A DNA stretch of 64,000 nucleotides, from contig NZ_JAPPRR010000003.1 of assembly GCF_026719705.1 (NCBI RefSeq), positions 62,001 through 126,000 on the forward strand, in the 5' to 3' direction. The first letter of the stretch is position 1; every line of letters starts with the position of its first letter. Source of the stretch: Pseudokordiimonas caeni (GTDB taxonomy: Bacteria; Pseudomonadota; Alphaproteobacteria; Sphingomonadales; Kordiimonadaceae). A program made the position numbers and the translations under genes. The notes below the pieces were generated by a model, which worked only from the letters and a program-made list of their open reading frames with translations, had not been told where the DNA came from and did not search any database. Shown piece after piece: positions 1 through 8,314 of this stretch.

Positions 1-131
1 CTGAGAAGGGCGCCGATCTTTCGCGTTTCACCGCGCCCCTGATGCTAACGACAAGCGGTGACTTTGCCTTGTCGCTCGCCGACGTCAGGCTGGTGAAGCC
101 GGACGCCGGTGCAACGCTTGAATGTCCCTGA
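1..131 (+). CDS. C-terminal end of a probable GH3 beta-glucosidase (partial)
   Basis: The reading frame is open from base 3 to a TGA at 129-131 and gives about 42 residues of a protein whose body lies outside the window. The residues (ADLSRFTAPLMLTTSG, then FALSLADVRLV) resemble the last strands of the galactose-binding-like Exop_C domain that closes many proteobacterial exo-beta-glucosidases of glycoside hydrolase family 3. That assignment rests on remembered family sequence only. The end converges on the symporter gene, whose stop lies 5 bases away, so the two genes meet tail to tail. If correct, the protein would be a periplasmic enzyme releasing glucose from beta-glucans. Confidence 0.45.
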   Translation, partial: EKGADLSRFTAPLMLTTSGDFALSLADVRLVKPDAGATLECP

Positions 132-136
132 GGGCA

Positions 137-1912
137 TCAATGATGGTGGGCGCCACCCGCGCCCGACGGCACCCGGATCGCTTCCACAAGTTCGCCAACC
201 TCGGCAGGCGGCGGCGCGGTGAAGCGTGCGACCGTGAAGGCCACCGCCACATTGACGAGCGTGCCGACAAAGCCGATGCCTTCTGGGCTGATGCCGAACA
301 GCCAGTTGGCGGCGGTGTTCGTCTCGGGCGAGATGAACTTGAACCAGACGATGTAGGCGGCGGTGAAGAAGAGCCCGGCCAGCATGCCGGCAATCGCCCC
401 CTCGCGGTTCATGCTTTTCACGAAAATGCCCATCAGGATCGCCGGGAAAAGCGACGCGGCGGCAAGCCCAAAGGCGAAGGCCACCACTTCGGCCACGAAG
501 CCCGGCGGATTGATGCCGAGATACCCTGCCACAATGATGGCCACACCAGCCGCCAGCCGCGCGGCCCGCAGTTCCTGATAGTCGGTGATATCCGGCATCC
601 AGGTGCGCTTCAGAAGGTCGTGGCTGACGGCTGTCGAGATAACAAGCAACAACCCGGCCGCGGTTGAAAGTGCGGCTGCAAGGCAACCGGCCGCGACAAG
701 GGCAACCACCCAGTCCGGCAGTCCGGCGATTTCGGGGTTGGCGAGCACCATGATATCGCGGTCGATATAAAGCTCGGCGGCATTGGCTGTGGGCGTATTT
801 GTCACCACACGCTCGCCCGAGGGGCCCCGGGCCGTGTCGTCAAAGGCGGGCGCGCCCTCGAACGGCACGCCGGCACGCACCTGGATGCGACCGTCGCCAT
901 TCTTGTCCGCCCAGCCAATGAGGCCGAGTGTTTCCCAGTTTTTCATCCAGTCGGGGGTTTCGGCGTAGGTCTTCTCGTTGAGGCTGTCGATATAGTTCAT
1001 CCGCGCGAAGGCGCCGACTGCCGGAGCGGTCGTATAAAGGAGCGCGATGAAGACAAGCGCCCAGCCGGCGGAGATACGCGCATCCGACGCCTTCGGCACC
1101 GTGAAGAAACGCACGATCACGTGCGGCAGGCCGGCGGTGCCCAGCATGAGGGCGGCGGTGATCGCAAACACATCGATCGTCGATTTGGCGCCGACCGTGT
1201 AGGCCGCGAAGCCGAGGTCGACAAGCGTGCCATCGAGCTTTTCAAGCACGCTCATCCCTGAGCCGTCGCTGAGGGTAGCGCCAAGGCCAAGCTGCGGGAC
1301 GGGGTTGCCGGTCATCATGATCGAGATGAAAAGGGCGGGCACGGTGTAGGCGAAGATGAGCACGCAATATTGCGCCACCTGTGTATAGGTGATGCCCTTC
1401 ATGCCGCCCATGACGGCATAGAGGAACACGATCCCCATGCCGATCAGTACGCCGGTATCGATATCGACCTCCAGAAAGCGCGAAAAGACGATGCCCACCC
1501 CCCGCATTTGCCCGGCCACATAAGTGAAGCTGATGAAGACAAGGCACAGCACGGCCACAAGCCGCGCGGCGTCGGAATAGTAACGTTCGCCGATAAACTC
1601 CGGCACCGTGAACTTGCCGAATTTCCTGAGATAAGGTGCGAGGAGGAGGGCAAGGAGCACGAAGCCGCCCGTCCAGCCCATCAGGTAGACCGAGCCGTCA
1701 TAGCCTGCAAAGGCGATGATACCGGCCATCGAGATGAAGCTTGCTGCACTCATCCAGTCGGCGGCGGTTGCCATACCGTTGAGGATGGGGTGCACGCCGC
1801 GTCCGGCCACATAAAATTCGCGGGTTGATCCGACGCGGGACCAGATGGCAATGCCGATATAAAGCGCGAAGGAGAGGCCGACGAAAAGGTAGGTAAGCGA
1901 TTGCTGGTCCAT
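137..1912 (-). CDS. Sodium:solute symporter large subunit (ActP-like, VC_2705 subfamily)
   Basis: This is a 591-residue inner-membrane protein with about 13 hydrophobic segments of the SLC5/SSS fold, predicted to couple Na+ entry to uptake of a small organic acid; the substrate is unknown. The N-terminus (MDQQSLTYLFVGLSFALYI) and the GRGVHPILNGMATAADWMSA stretch are typical of the acetate-permease-like subfamily that works with a DUF4212 small subunit, and that subunit is encoded 4 bases upstream. The ATG at 1912 was chosen because it follows that gene directly; a longer frame reaches 1966 but would overlap it. A loop near residue 330 carries DKNGDGRIQ, which looks like a calcium-binding EF-hand loop. 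It is probably cotranscribed with the DUF4212 gene. Confidence 0.9.
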   Translation of the reverse strand: MDQQSLTYLFVGLSFALYIGIAIWSRVGSTREFYVAGRGVHPILNGMATAADWMSAASFISMAGIIAFAGYDGSVYLMGWTGGFVLLALLLAPYLRKFGKFTVPEFIGERYYSDAARLVAVLCLVFISFTYVAGQMRGVGIVFSRFLEVDIDTGVLIGMGIVFLYAVMGGMKGITYTQVAQYCVLIFAYTVPALFISIMMTGNPVPQLGLGATLSDGSGMSVLEKLDGTLVDLGFAAYTVGAKSTIDVFAITAALMLGTAGLPHVIVRFFTVPKASDARISAGWALVFIALLYTTAPAVGAFARMNYIDSLNEKTYAETPDWMKNWETLGLIGWADKNGDGRIQVRAGVPFEGAPAFDDTARGPSGERVVTNTPTANAAELYIDRDIMVLANPEIAGLPDWVVALVAAGCLAAALSTAAGLLLVISTAVSHDLLKRTWMPDITDYQELRAARLAAGVAIIVAGYLGINPPGFVAEVVAFAFGLAAASLFPAILMGIFVKSMNREGAIAGMLAGLFFTAAYIVWFKFISPETNTAANWLFGISPEGIGFVGTLVNVAVAFTVARFTAPPPAEVGELVEAIRVPSGAGGAHHH

Positions 1913-1916
1913 GGCC

Positions 1917-2177
1917 TCAGTCCTCCACGCCGTGCTTCTTGTCCAGCCGCCGCATGAGGGCGGCATAGACGAAGATGAGCGCGACGAAGACGAAGATGGA
2001 ACCCTGCTGGGCGAACCAGAAGCCGAGCTTGAAGCCGAACAGATGGAACTGGTTCAGCGGTTCGGCAAACAGGATGCCGGCACCGAACGATACGGTGAAC
2101 CAGATGACAAGAAGAATGCCGAGAAGCTTCAGATGCTCGCGCCAATAGGCGCCGTTGCCCGTGTTTTGTGCCGCCAT
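1917..2177 (-). CDS. DUF4212 small subunit of the Na+/solute symporter
   Basis: An 86-residue protein with two hydrophobic segments (about residues 18-38 and 55-75). It contains the FWFAQQGSIFVFV motif that I associate with DUF4212, the small partner of VC_2705-type sodium symporters. The length is normal for the family. A strong Shine-Dalgarno sequence (GGGGGAGG) lies 4 bases before the ATG. It is the first gene of a two-gene operon with the large subunit, and presumably forms a complex with it in the inner membrane. The 105 bases upstream hold the promoter region, but I recognise no operator there. Confidence 0.88.
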   Translation of the reverse strand: MAAQNTGNGAYWREHLKLLGILLVIWFTVSFGAGILFAEPLNQFHLFGFKLGFWFAQQGSIFVFVALIFVYAALMRRLDKKHGVED

Positions 2178-2282
2178 GATGCCTCCCCCGAGTTGACTGG
2201 CCGATTGGCCCTCAGGCTAGGGGAGGGGCATGCATCCCGGCAAGGGGAAAGTATGCATGGAGAACAGTTGCTATCCCAAATC

Positions 2283-3170
2283 TCAGTTTTGCAGGACGCA
2301 TTGGTCGCCCTGCCGAACATGGGGGGCGGTACAGTCCCAGTCCGTTCCGCTACGGCCAAGGTGGGCGTTCTCGGGCAGTTCGACCTTCCGGCATGTGTTG
2401 CCTTCCGGCAGGTAACCGCGCGAGCATTTCCAGCCCGGCCCGAAGTTCGTGTCCGTCAGATAGGCATTGGCGGGGATATTGATCGGCTTGCAGCTGCCAC
2501 CGTCTTCCCGGAAACCCCTGTCGCACTCCCAGCCGCTGCCATAGCTTGAATTATTGAGAAAGCCGTTGGTAGGCACGGCAATGGCACGGCAATGGTTGCC
2601 ATCCGGGCGGAAGCCGCGCCCACATTCCCAGCCGGGTCCGAATTCGGCATCCACCAGATAACCGTTTTCCGGGACCTGAATCCGGGCGCAACTTCCGTCG
2701 GCCGCTTTGTAACCCCGTTCGCATTTCCAGCCATCGCCGAAATGCTTGTCGCTGAGGTAAGCATTGGCCGGCACATCGATGGCGACGCAGTCGGTTTCAG
2801 TTGCCCGAAAGCCGCGATTACACGCCCAGCCCTTGTCTTGCACATCGTTGCTGAGATAGCCGTTGGCGGGAACCTTGATCAGCACGCAGCTGTTGCTGAC
2901 ATTGCGGTAGTTTCGCTCGCATTCCCAGCCGGCGCCGTAGGATTTGCCGGTGGCGAAGGCGTTTTCGGGCAGGAAGATCTTGTTACACCGGTTGCCGGTA
3001 CGCCGGAATCCGGTGTCGCACGCCCAGCTTTGCGTTTCCATATTGAGGTGGGCATTGTCCGGCATTGACGGGACATTTGCCTGCGCGAAAGTGGGGGCTG
3101 ATATGAGCGTCAGGCATGCGAGCAATGCCATCCGCCTGATGGTTGTTTGAACAGATATGGCGGTGGTCAT
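2283..3170 (-). CDS. Secreted cysteine-repeat protein (GWxCxRGY repeats)
   Basis: A 295-residue protein with a cleavable signal peptide (hydrophobic stretch about residues 14-27, cut near TFAQA). The rest is eight tandem units of 31-33 residues. Each unit runs roughly P-x-N-A/G-Y-L, six or seven variable residues, G-W-x-C-x-R-G-Y/F, then C-x-x-I-x-V-P, so each has exactly two cysteines, probably forming a disulphide in the periplasm or outside the cell. Similar NAHL/WxCxRGY units occur as tails on other bacterial secreted proteins, but I know of no function. The start follows AAAGAGAG. It lies 13 bases after a small conserved gene on the same strand and is probably in its operon. Confidence 0.8.
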   Translation of the reverse strand: MTTAISVQTTIRRMALLACLTLISAPTFAQANVPSMPDNAHLNMETQSWACDTGFRRTGNRCNKIFLPENAFATGKSYGAGWECERNYRNVSNSCVLIKVPANGYLSNDVQDKGWACNRGFRATETDCVAIDVPANAYLSDKHFGDGWKCERGYKAADGSCARIQVPENGYLVDAEFGPGWECGRGFRPDGNHCRAIAVPTNGFLNNSSYGSGWECDRGFREDGGSCKPINIPANAYLTDTNFGPGWKCSRGYLPEGNTCRKVELPENAHLGRSGTDWDCTAPHVRQGDQCVLQN

Positions 3171-3183
3171 TGCGGGCTCTCTT

Positions 3184-3594
3184 TCATGTTTTCAACAGGT
3201 TGGCCGGGGATGGGTCATGCGTGGGCGATCTGCCGCCGGAGACCCGCGCGAGCGCCATTCCCTCGTTCTCCGCGCGGTCGATATCGGCAGAAATGCCGGA
3301 AGCTTTATGGCCACGAAGACCCTCGGCAGGCAAGGCGGGTTTCATGTCGTCGATCAAGGCTAGGTCCAGGGACTGGGGGTCGAATGTCAGTGTTTCTTCA
3401 ACCCCCGGCCTGTCGGGGTCGGGCGGGAGGCGCATCGACCCCTGAACCTGCCTGTAGGCCCGCGCAGTCATGGTATCGAGGATCAGTTCCTCGATTTCGA
3501 CATCGTAGGTGCCAGCGGGCAGGGTGCGCGCATATCCCTGCAGCCTGAAGGGATGCTCGAAATAAACGGTCTGGCAGATTGTGCGTGTTGTCAT
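3184..3594 (-). CDS. Conserved hypothetical protein (alphaproteobacterial family)
   Basis: A 136-residue protein without a signal peptide or membrane segment. The first half contains VYFEHPFRLQGYARTLPAGT, then TYDVEIEELILD and AYRQV, a pattern I recall from small uncharacterised alphaproteobacterial proteins of the type F-x-R-P-F-x-L-x-G...PAGTYxVExDEE. The second half is acidic and probably disordered. The ATG at 3594 was chosen because GGGAGGCAGGA stands directly before it; an in-frame ATG at 3636 lacks this. It is followed after 13 bases by the Cys-repeat protein gene, so the two may act together. No function can be assigned. Confidence 0.7.
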   Translation of the reverse strand: MTTRTICQTVYFEHPFRLQGYARTLPAGTYDVEIEELILDTMTARAYRQVQGSMRLPPDPDRPGVEETLTFDPQSLDLALIDDMKPALPAEGLRGHKASGISADIDRAENEGMALARVSGGRSPTHDPSPANLLKT

Positions 3595-3675
3595 TCCTGC
3601 CTCCCGGGCAAGGGGTGAAAGAGTGAAGAAGGGCAAGAGCCCTTCCTTGGAATTCTGTGCAGGCGAAATAGCCGG

Positions 3676-3825
3676 TCAGGCTTTGGGCGCAGGTGCCACT
3701 TCGACCGGGGCTGCGGCAGGGGCGCCCTCGACCGGCCTTGCGGGCACATCGCCCGCGGGCAGCGCCTCTTTGGAAGTCCGGTCGTTAGCTGCTGTCGCTG
3801 ATTGGCTCATGTCTTTATATGTCAT
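3676..3825 (-). CDS. Possible small Ala/Pro-rich protein
   Basis: A short frame of 49 residues from the ATG at 3825 (MTYKDMSQ), or 44 from the ATG at 3810. The sequence is low in complexity, with an Ala/Pro/Val-rich tail (APAAAPVEVAPAPKA). It lies upstream of, and on the same strand as, the two-gene unit at 3594-2283, and may be its first gene. No good ribosome binding site is seen at either start (only AGAAAG). The G+C-rich body contrasts with the very A+T-rich region just upstream. It may not be a gene. Confidence 0.3.
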   Translation of the reverse strand: MTYKDMSQSATAANDRTSKEALPAGDVPARPVEGAPAAAPVEVAPAPKA

Positions 3826-3970
3826 TTGATTATCTTTCTGAATTCGACAGGTGTATGCCGATTTCATGTATATGATTATTATTTCATTCATTTAAAGAAT
3901 TGACATATTTATTTTTATACATTTTTGAGTATTTTGTTTTTATTTTTGTAATTCGCGGATTTTGTAAAAT
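3826..3970. other. A+T-rich intergenic stretch
   Basis: These roughly 145 bases are strikingly A+T-rich for this genome, with runs of T and A and no plausible gene. They lie between the start of the small frame at 3825 and the terminator of the acyl-CoA dehydrogenase gene. The stretch probably holds the promoter of the leftward operon; I could not place a specific -35/-10 pair with confidence. Confidence 0.4.
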
Positions 3971-3999
3971 AAAAAGGCGCCACGATCATATGTGGCGCC
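3971..3999 (-). terminator. Rho-independent terminator of the acyl-CoA dehydrogenase gene
   Basis: On the minus strand an 8-bp perfect stem (GGCGCCAC / GTGGCGCC, 3976-3999) is followed by TTTTTATTTT. It lies 29 bases past the stop codon of the dehydrogenase gene. Confidence 0.88.
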
Positions 4000-4028
4000 T
4001 CTCCTTATTATGCTTTTTATTTCCGTTT

Positions 4029-5825
4029 TCAGAACCAGCCGTCCTGCATCACCACGTTCGTATCATCGACCATCGCCAGCGTGTCGCACTGGGCGGGGAT
4101 GGTGTTCAGTTCATAGGTGAAGAAATAGCGGCAGGCGGCGAGTTTGCCTTCGTAGAAGCCTGCGTCGCTGGCACCGTTTGCCAGCGCTTTTTCCGCCACC
4201 AAGGCCTGCTTGAGCCACATCCAGCCGACGGTGATATGGCCAAGGGCATCAAGATAGAGGCTGGCATTGGCAAGCGCGCGGCCGGGGCCTTGCGTGCCCA
4301 TCGCCTGCATCAGCGCGGCGGTCGTTGCCCCCATCTTGGCGATCAGGGCTTCAAGCGTGGCGGCATGCTCCTTAAGCGACGGCACTGATTTCGCTTCCGT
4401 AATGGTATCGGTCATCCGGGCGACCAGCGCCTTCAGGCTGCGGCCGCCGTTCATCGGTACCTTGCGGCCGAGGATATCGAGGCCCTGGATGCCCTTGGTG
4501 CCTTCATGGATCGGGTTCAGGCGGTTGTCGCGGTACAGGCGCTCGACCGGATAATCGCGGGTATAGCCGTAGCCGCCATGCACCTGGATCGCGATATCGT
4601 TGGCCTTCAGGCAATAGTCCGACGGCCAGCTTTTCACGATGGGGGTGAGGATATCGAGAAGGTCTGTCGCCTCGGCGCGGCGCGCTGCGTCCGGGTGGAA
4701 ATGTTCCTCATCCACGAGCCGGCTGGCATAAAGGCCAAGCGCGAGGCCGCCTTCGACATAGGATTTGGAGGCGAGCAGCATCCGCTTCACGTCGGCATGC
4801 TCCACAATCGGCACCATCGGCGCGGTCGGGTCCTTGCCATCAAGGGGGCGACCCTGCGGGCGGCCGCGGGCATAGTCAAGCGCGTGGAGGTATCCAGTGT
4901 AGCCGAGCGACACGGCCCCCATGCCCACACCGATCCGTGCCTCGTTCATCATATGGAACATATAGGCGAGGCCCTTGTTCGCTTCACCGACGAGATAGCC
5001 GACAGCACCGCCCGCTTCCCCGAAATTGAGGAGCGTGTTGGTGGTGCCGCGGTAGCCCATCTTGTGATTGAGCCCGGCAAGCTTCACATCGTTACGTTCG
5101 CCCACACTGCCGTCTTCGTTCACCAGCCGTTTCGGCACGATGAAGAGCGAAATGCCCTTCACGCCCGCCGGGCCGCCCGGGATCTTGGCGAGCACCAGAT
5201 GGACGATATTCTCGGAAAGCTCCTGCTCGCCCCCTGAAATCCACATCTTGTTGCCGAAAAGGCGATAGGTGCCATCAGCCTGCGGTTCGGCGCGGGTGCG
5301 GATATCGGCGAGCGAGGAGCCCGCCTGCGGTTCGGAAAGGCACATGGTGCCGAACCAGCGGCCCTCGACCATCGGCTTCAGGAAGCGTTCTTTCTGGTCT
5401 TCCGTGGCATGCGCGGCAAGGAGGTTGCCGGCGCCCACCGTGAGGAAGGGATAGGCCGAGGTGCCGACGTTCGCAGCGTTGAAGATGAAGCCGACGGCGC
5501 GAGTGACGGTTGTGGGTAGGCCAAGCCCGCCATGTTCTTCCGCAAAGCCTGCGCCCATGAAGCCGGCCTCGACATAGGCGTCGAGCGCGACCTTGGTCTC
5601 CGGGATCATCGAAACCGTCTTGCCATCAAAGGTCGGCTCGTTTGCGTCCGCCTTCGCGGCGTGCGGCTGAAAGAGGTCCTCCGCCATTTTTGCGGCCGTT
5701 TCGATCATCGCGTCGAAGGTTTCCGTGTCATGGCCTTCAAAGGCGGGCCATCCGGTGAGTTCCTCGACATTCAGGACTTCCTTCAGCTGGAAGTCGAGAT
5801 CGCGGCTGCTGAAAATATGCGGCAT
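4029..5825 (-). CDS. Acyl-CoA dehydrogenase, DmdC-like
   Basis: A 598-residue flavoprotein that would oxidise an acyl-CoA to the 2,3-enoyl-CoA and pass electrons to ETF in the cytoplasm. Its length and layout match the long acyl-CoA dehydrogenases (about 600 residues) that include 3-methylmercaptopropionyl-CoA dehydrogenase DmdC. Visible marks are MCLSEPQAGSSLADI and GNKMWISGGEQ in the central domain, VHGGYGYTRDYPVERLYRD, and NPIHEGTKGIQGLDILGRK, whose Glu is the likely catalytic base. The C-terminal extension of about 130 residues is characteristic. The true substrate cannot be told from sequence; DMSP or medium-chain fatty acid breakdown are both possible. The start follows AGGGAGG. It is a single-gene unit ending in a clear terminator. 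Confidence 0.88.
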   Translation of the reverse strand: MPHIFSSRDLDFQLKEVLNVEELTGWPAFEGHDTETFDAMIETAAKMAEDLFQPHAAKADANEPTFDGKTVSMIPETKVALDAYVEAGFMGAGFAEEHGGLGLPTTVTRAVGFIFNAANVGTSAYPFLTVGAGNLLAAHATEDQKERFLKPMVEGRWFGTMCLSEPQAGSSLADIRTRAEPQADGTYRLFGNKMWISGGEQELSENIVHLVLAKIPGGPAGVKGISLFIVPKRLVNEDGSVGERNDVKLAGLNHKMGYRGTTNTLLNFGEAGGAVGYLVGEANKGLAYMFHMMNEARIGVGMGAVSLGYTGYLHALDYARGRPQGRPLDGKDPTAPMVPIVEHADVKRMLLASKSYVEGGLALGLYASRLVDEEHFHPDAARRAEATDLLDILTPIVKSWPSDYCLKANDIAIQVHGGYGYTRDYPVERLYRDNRLNPIHEGTKGIQGLDILGRKVPMNGGRSLKALVARMTDTITEAKSVPSLKEHAATLEALIAKMGATTAALMQAMGTQGPGRALANASLYLDALGHITVGWMWLKQALVAEKALANGASDAGFYEGKLAACRYFFTYELNTIPAQCDTLAMVDDTNVVMQDGWF

Positions 5826-5976
5826 GATTAGCCTCCCTAACTAATGCGGTCGCCATGGGGCCACGGCAAAGCCAGTCTGTCAACTGTCCACTGTTCGCAC
5901 AAGGGCGGGTCGCGCTTGAAGGGGGCTTGGGGCGCTGCTAGGTTCGCCCCGTGTTGACGCCCGAGGGAGTGAAGCG

Positions 5977-6831
5977 ATGAGCCGGACGGTCTATGTGAAT
6001 GGCGAGTTTTTGGCCGAAGAAGCGGCGAAGATTTCGGTCTTCGACCGGGGCTTCCTGTTTGCGGACGGCGTTTACGAAGTCTCCTCGGTGATCGGTGGCA
6101 AGCTAATTGACAATGCGGCGCATCTGGCGCGGCTCGCGCGCTCCTGCAAGGCCCTGTCCATCGACCTCCCCGCAAGCGGTGACGAGATCACCGCGATCCA
6201 GAAAGAGCTGATCGCAAAAAACAGCCTCACCGAAGGCGTGGTTTACCTGCAGGTCACCCGTGGTGCCGCAGATCGTGATTTCCCCTTCCCGAAGGCTGCA
6301 AAACCGAGCCTCGTGATGTTCACGCAGGTGAAAAGTCTGGTGGCCTCGAAGGCGGCGGAAACCGGCATCCGCGTCATCACCACGCCCGACTTGCGCTGGG
6401 GGCGCTGTGATATCAAAACCGTGCAGCTTCTGGGGGCGGTGCTTGCCAAGCAGGCTGCGGCGGACGCGGGCGTGGACGACGCCTGGTTTGTGGACGCGGA
6501 CGGCAATGTCACCGAAGGCAGCTCCAACAATGCCTATATCGTCAAGGACGGCCGCATCATCACCCGTGCGCTTTCAACCGCACTCCTGCCCGGCATCACG
6601 CGGGCGAGCGTGGTGACGCTGGCAGCCGAGACCGGCATGACGATCGAGGAACGCCCCTTCACGGTGGACGAGGCGCAAGGCGCGGACGAAGCCTTCATCA
6701 CGTCCGCCACTACGTTCGTCACCCCCGTCATCCGCATCGACAGCGCCAAGGTGGGGGCAGGTGCGCCCGGCCCCGTGGCCCGTCGTCTGCGCGAGATTTA
6801 CATCAATCATGCGATTGAAACCGCTGTCTGA
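5977..6831 (+). CDS. dat: D-amino-acid transaminase (PLP fold type IV)
   Basis: A 284-residue cytoplasmic aminotransferase of class IV. The N-terminus (YVNGEFLAEEAAKISVFDRG) and GFLFADGVYEV are typical of D-alanine/D-amino-acid transaminase, and the Lys in DIKTVQLLG is the Schiff-base residue. TEGSSNNAYIV forms part of the phosphate-binding loop. It would interconvert D-alanine or other D-amino acids and 2-oxo acids. Branched-chain aminotransferase is a less likely alternative given the N-terminal motif. A ribosome site (GAGGGAG) precedes the ATG. The next gene, another aminotransferase, begins 10 bases after the stop, so the pair forms an operon. Confidence 0.82.
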   Translation: MSRTVYVNGEFLAEEAAKISVFDRGFLFADGVYEVSSVIGGKLIDNAAHLARLARSCKALSIDLPASGDEITAIQKELIAKNSLTEGVVYLQVTRGAADRDFPFPKAAKPSLVMFTQVKSLVASKAAETGIRVITTPDLRWGRCDIKTVQLLGAVLAKQAAADAGVDDAWFVDADGNVTEGSSNNAYIVKDGRIITRALSTALLPGITRASVVTLAAETGMTIEERPFTVDEAQGADEAFITSATTFVTPVIRIDSAKVGAGAPGPVARRLREIYINHAIETAV

Positions 6832-6840
6832 GGCTTTCCC

Positions 6841-8217
6841 ATGACCGACGCCATCGCCATCACCCGCGCGTTCCGTGCCGAGCCCGGCGGCCCGCAGGAC
6901 CTGTTTTATTCGGCCTCGAACAAGGTGCCTTTGCCGATCATCGAGCGCGCCGAGGGCATCTGGCTGATCGGCGAGGACGGCAAGCGCTATATCGATGTCT
7001 CCTCGGGGCCTGTCGTTTCGAACGTCGGGCACGGCAGGGCCGAGATCGCGGACCGCATGGCAGCGCAAGCCCGCACGATGGACTTCGCCTACAGCCGCAC
7101 CAGCCGCCACCGCCCGAATATGGAGCTGACTGCCCGGCTCGCAGCCCTCGCGGGGCCGGGGTATGAGCGGGTGACGCTGTCCTCTGGCGGGTCGGAGGCG
7201 ATGGAATCGGCGATCAAGTTCCTGCGCACCTATGCGCTCGCCAAGGGCATGAAAGCCAAGCGCACGGTCATCAGCTGCCGGCCGTCTTACCACGGCGGCA
7301 CCATCGGCACGCTGTCGATCACCGGGGATGACGCCTATGCGAATTTTCTGGATGGCTTCTCGATCCCGAGTGTGAAGATCCCCGCCCCTGTCACCTACCG
7401 CGTACCGGGCAACCGGAATGCCGGGGAATATGCAGAAGACTGCGTGCAGGCGCTCGAGGACGCGATTGTTGCGGCTGGCCCCGAGAATATCCTTTGCTTC
7501 GTGTTCGAACCCGTCGGCGGGCTATCCACCGGTTGCAACGTGGCGCCCGATGCCTTTTTCCGGGGCGTGCATGCCGTCTGTCATAAATATGGCATCTGGA
7601 TCGTGCATGATGAGATTCTTTGTGGCTCGGGCCGAACCGGCAAATTCCTGGCGAGCCACCATTATCCAAATGCGCTTCCCGATATCGTCGTGCTCGCCAA
7701 GGGGCTTGGTGCCGGCTATGCGCCGCTCGCCGCCACCTTGATGCCCGCCGCGATGGTGGATGAGCTTGCCGAGCTTACCGGGTTCAACGTCAGCCACACC
7801 TATTCGGCTAACCCTGTTTGCTGTGCGGTCGGCCTTGCGGTGCTGGATATCTACGAACGCGAAAGGCTGGTTGAAAAGGCGGCCACCACGGGGGCCTACC
7901 TCAAGGGGCTCCTCACCGACCTTCAGAAACGCCTGCCGATGATCGGCGATATCCGCGGGCGCGGCATGCTGATGGCGCTTGAATTTGTGGCTGATCCTGC
8001 CACCAAAACATCCTTCCCGGCGGAGGCCGACGTGATCGACAAGGTCCGCACGCTCGGGCTCGACCATGGCCTCATGATCTACGCCCGTCGCACCGCCGGC
8101 GGCAAGAACGGCGACTGGATCATGGTTTCCCCGCCCATGAGCATCACGGAAGCCGAATGCGACGATCTGGTCGCGCGGCTGGAGGCCTCGCTGCGGGCAT
8201 TTCTGGCGACGCTTTGA
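6841..8217 (+). CDS. Class III (omega-type) aminotransferase
   Basis: A 458-residue PLP enzyme of aminotransferase class III (fold type I). SSGGSEAMESAIKFLRTYAL is the cofactor phosphate loop, IVHDEILCGSGRTGKF holds the Asp that binds the pyridine nitrogen, and VVLAKGLGAGYAPLAA holds the Schiff-base Lys. The family moves amino groups from omega-amino acids, beta-alanine, GABA or polyamines, but the exact donor is not readable. A succinate-semialdehyde dehydrogenase gene lies 2 kb downstream on the other strand, compatible with GABA use but not proof. It is translationally close to the D-amino-acid transaminase; its Shine-Dalgarno (GAGG) overlaps that gene's stop codon. Confidence 0.85.
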   Translation: MTDAIAITRAFRAEPGGPQDLFYSASNKVPLPIIERAEGIWLIGEDGKRYIDVSSGPVVSNVGHGRAEIADRMAAQARTMDFAYSRTSRHRPNMELTARLAALAGPGYERVTLSSGGSEAMESAIKFLRTYALAKGMKAKRTVISCRPSYHGGTIGTLSITGDDAYANFLDGFSIPSVKIPAPVTYRVPGNRNAGEYAEDCVQALEDAIVAAGPENILCFVFEPVGGLSTGCNVAPDAFFRGVHAVCHKYGIWIVHDEILCGSGRTGKFLASHHYPNALPDIVVLAKGLGAGYAPLAATLMPAAMVDELAELTGFNVSHTYSANPVCCAVGLAVLDIYERERLVEKAATTGAYLKGLLTDLQKRLPMIGDIRGRGMLMALEFVADPATKTSFPAEADVIDKVRTLGLDHGLMIYARRTAGGKNGDWIMVSPPMSITEAECDDLVARLEASLRAFLATL

Positions 8218-8314
8218 TGAAATGACGCCCCTGACCTAGTAAATCCCAGCTTGTCAGTACTTGATATGCGTGAGTAACGTTGATCACTTCGAAACCTTAC
8301 CAAGGAATTTCGCT

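Noticed and set aside
2283-3170. Regularly spaced DNA repeats suggesting a CRISPR array
   Set aside because: The periodicity is that of about 99-base coding units of the Cys-repeat protein with diverged sequence, without constant repeats and spacers.
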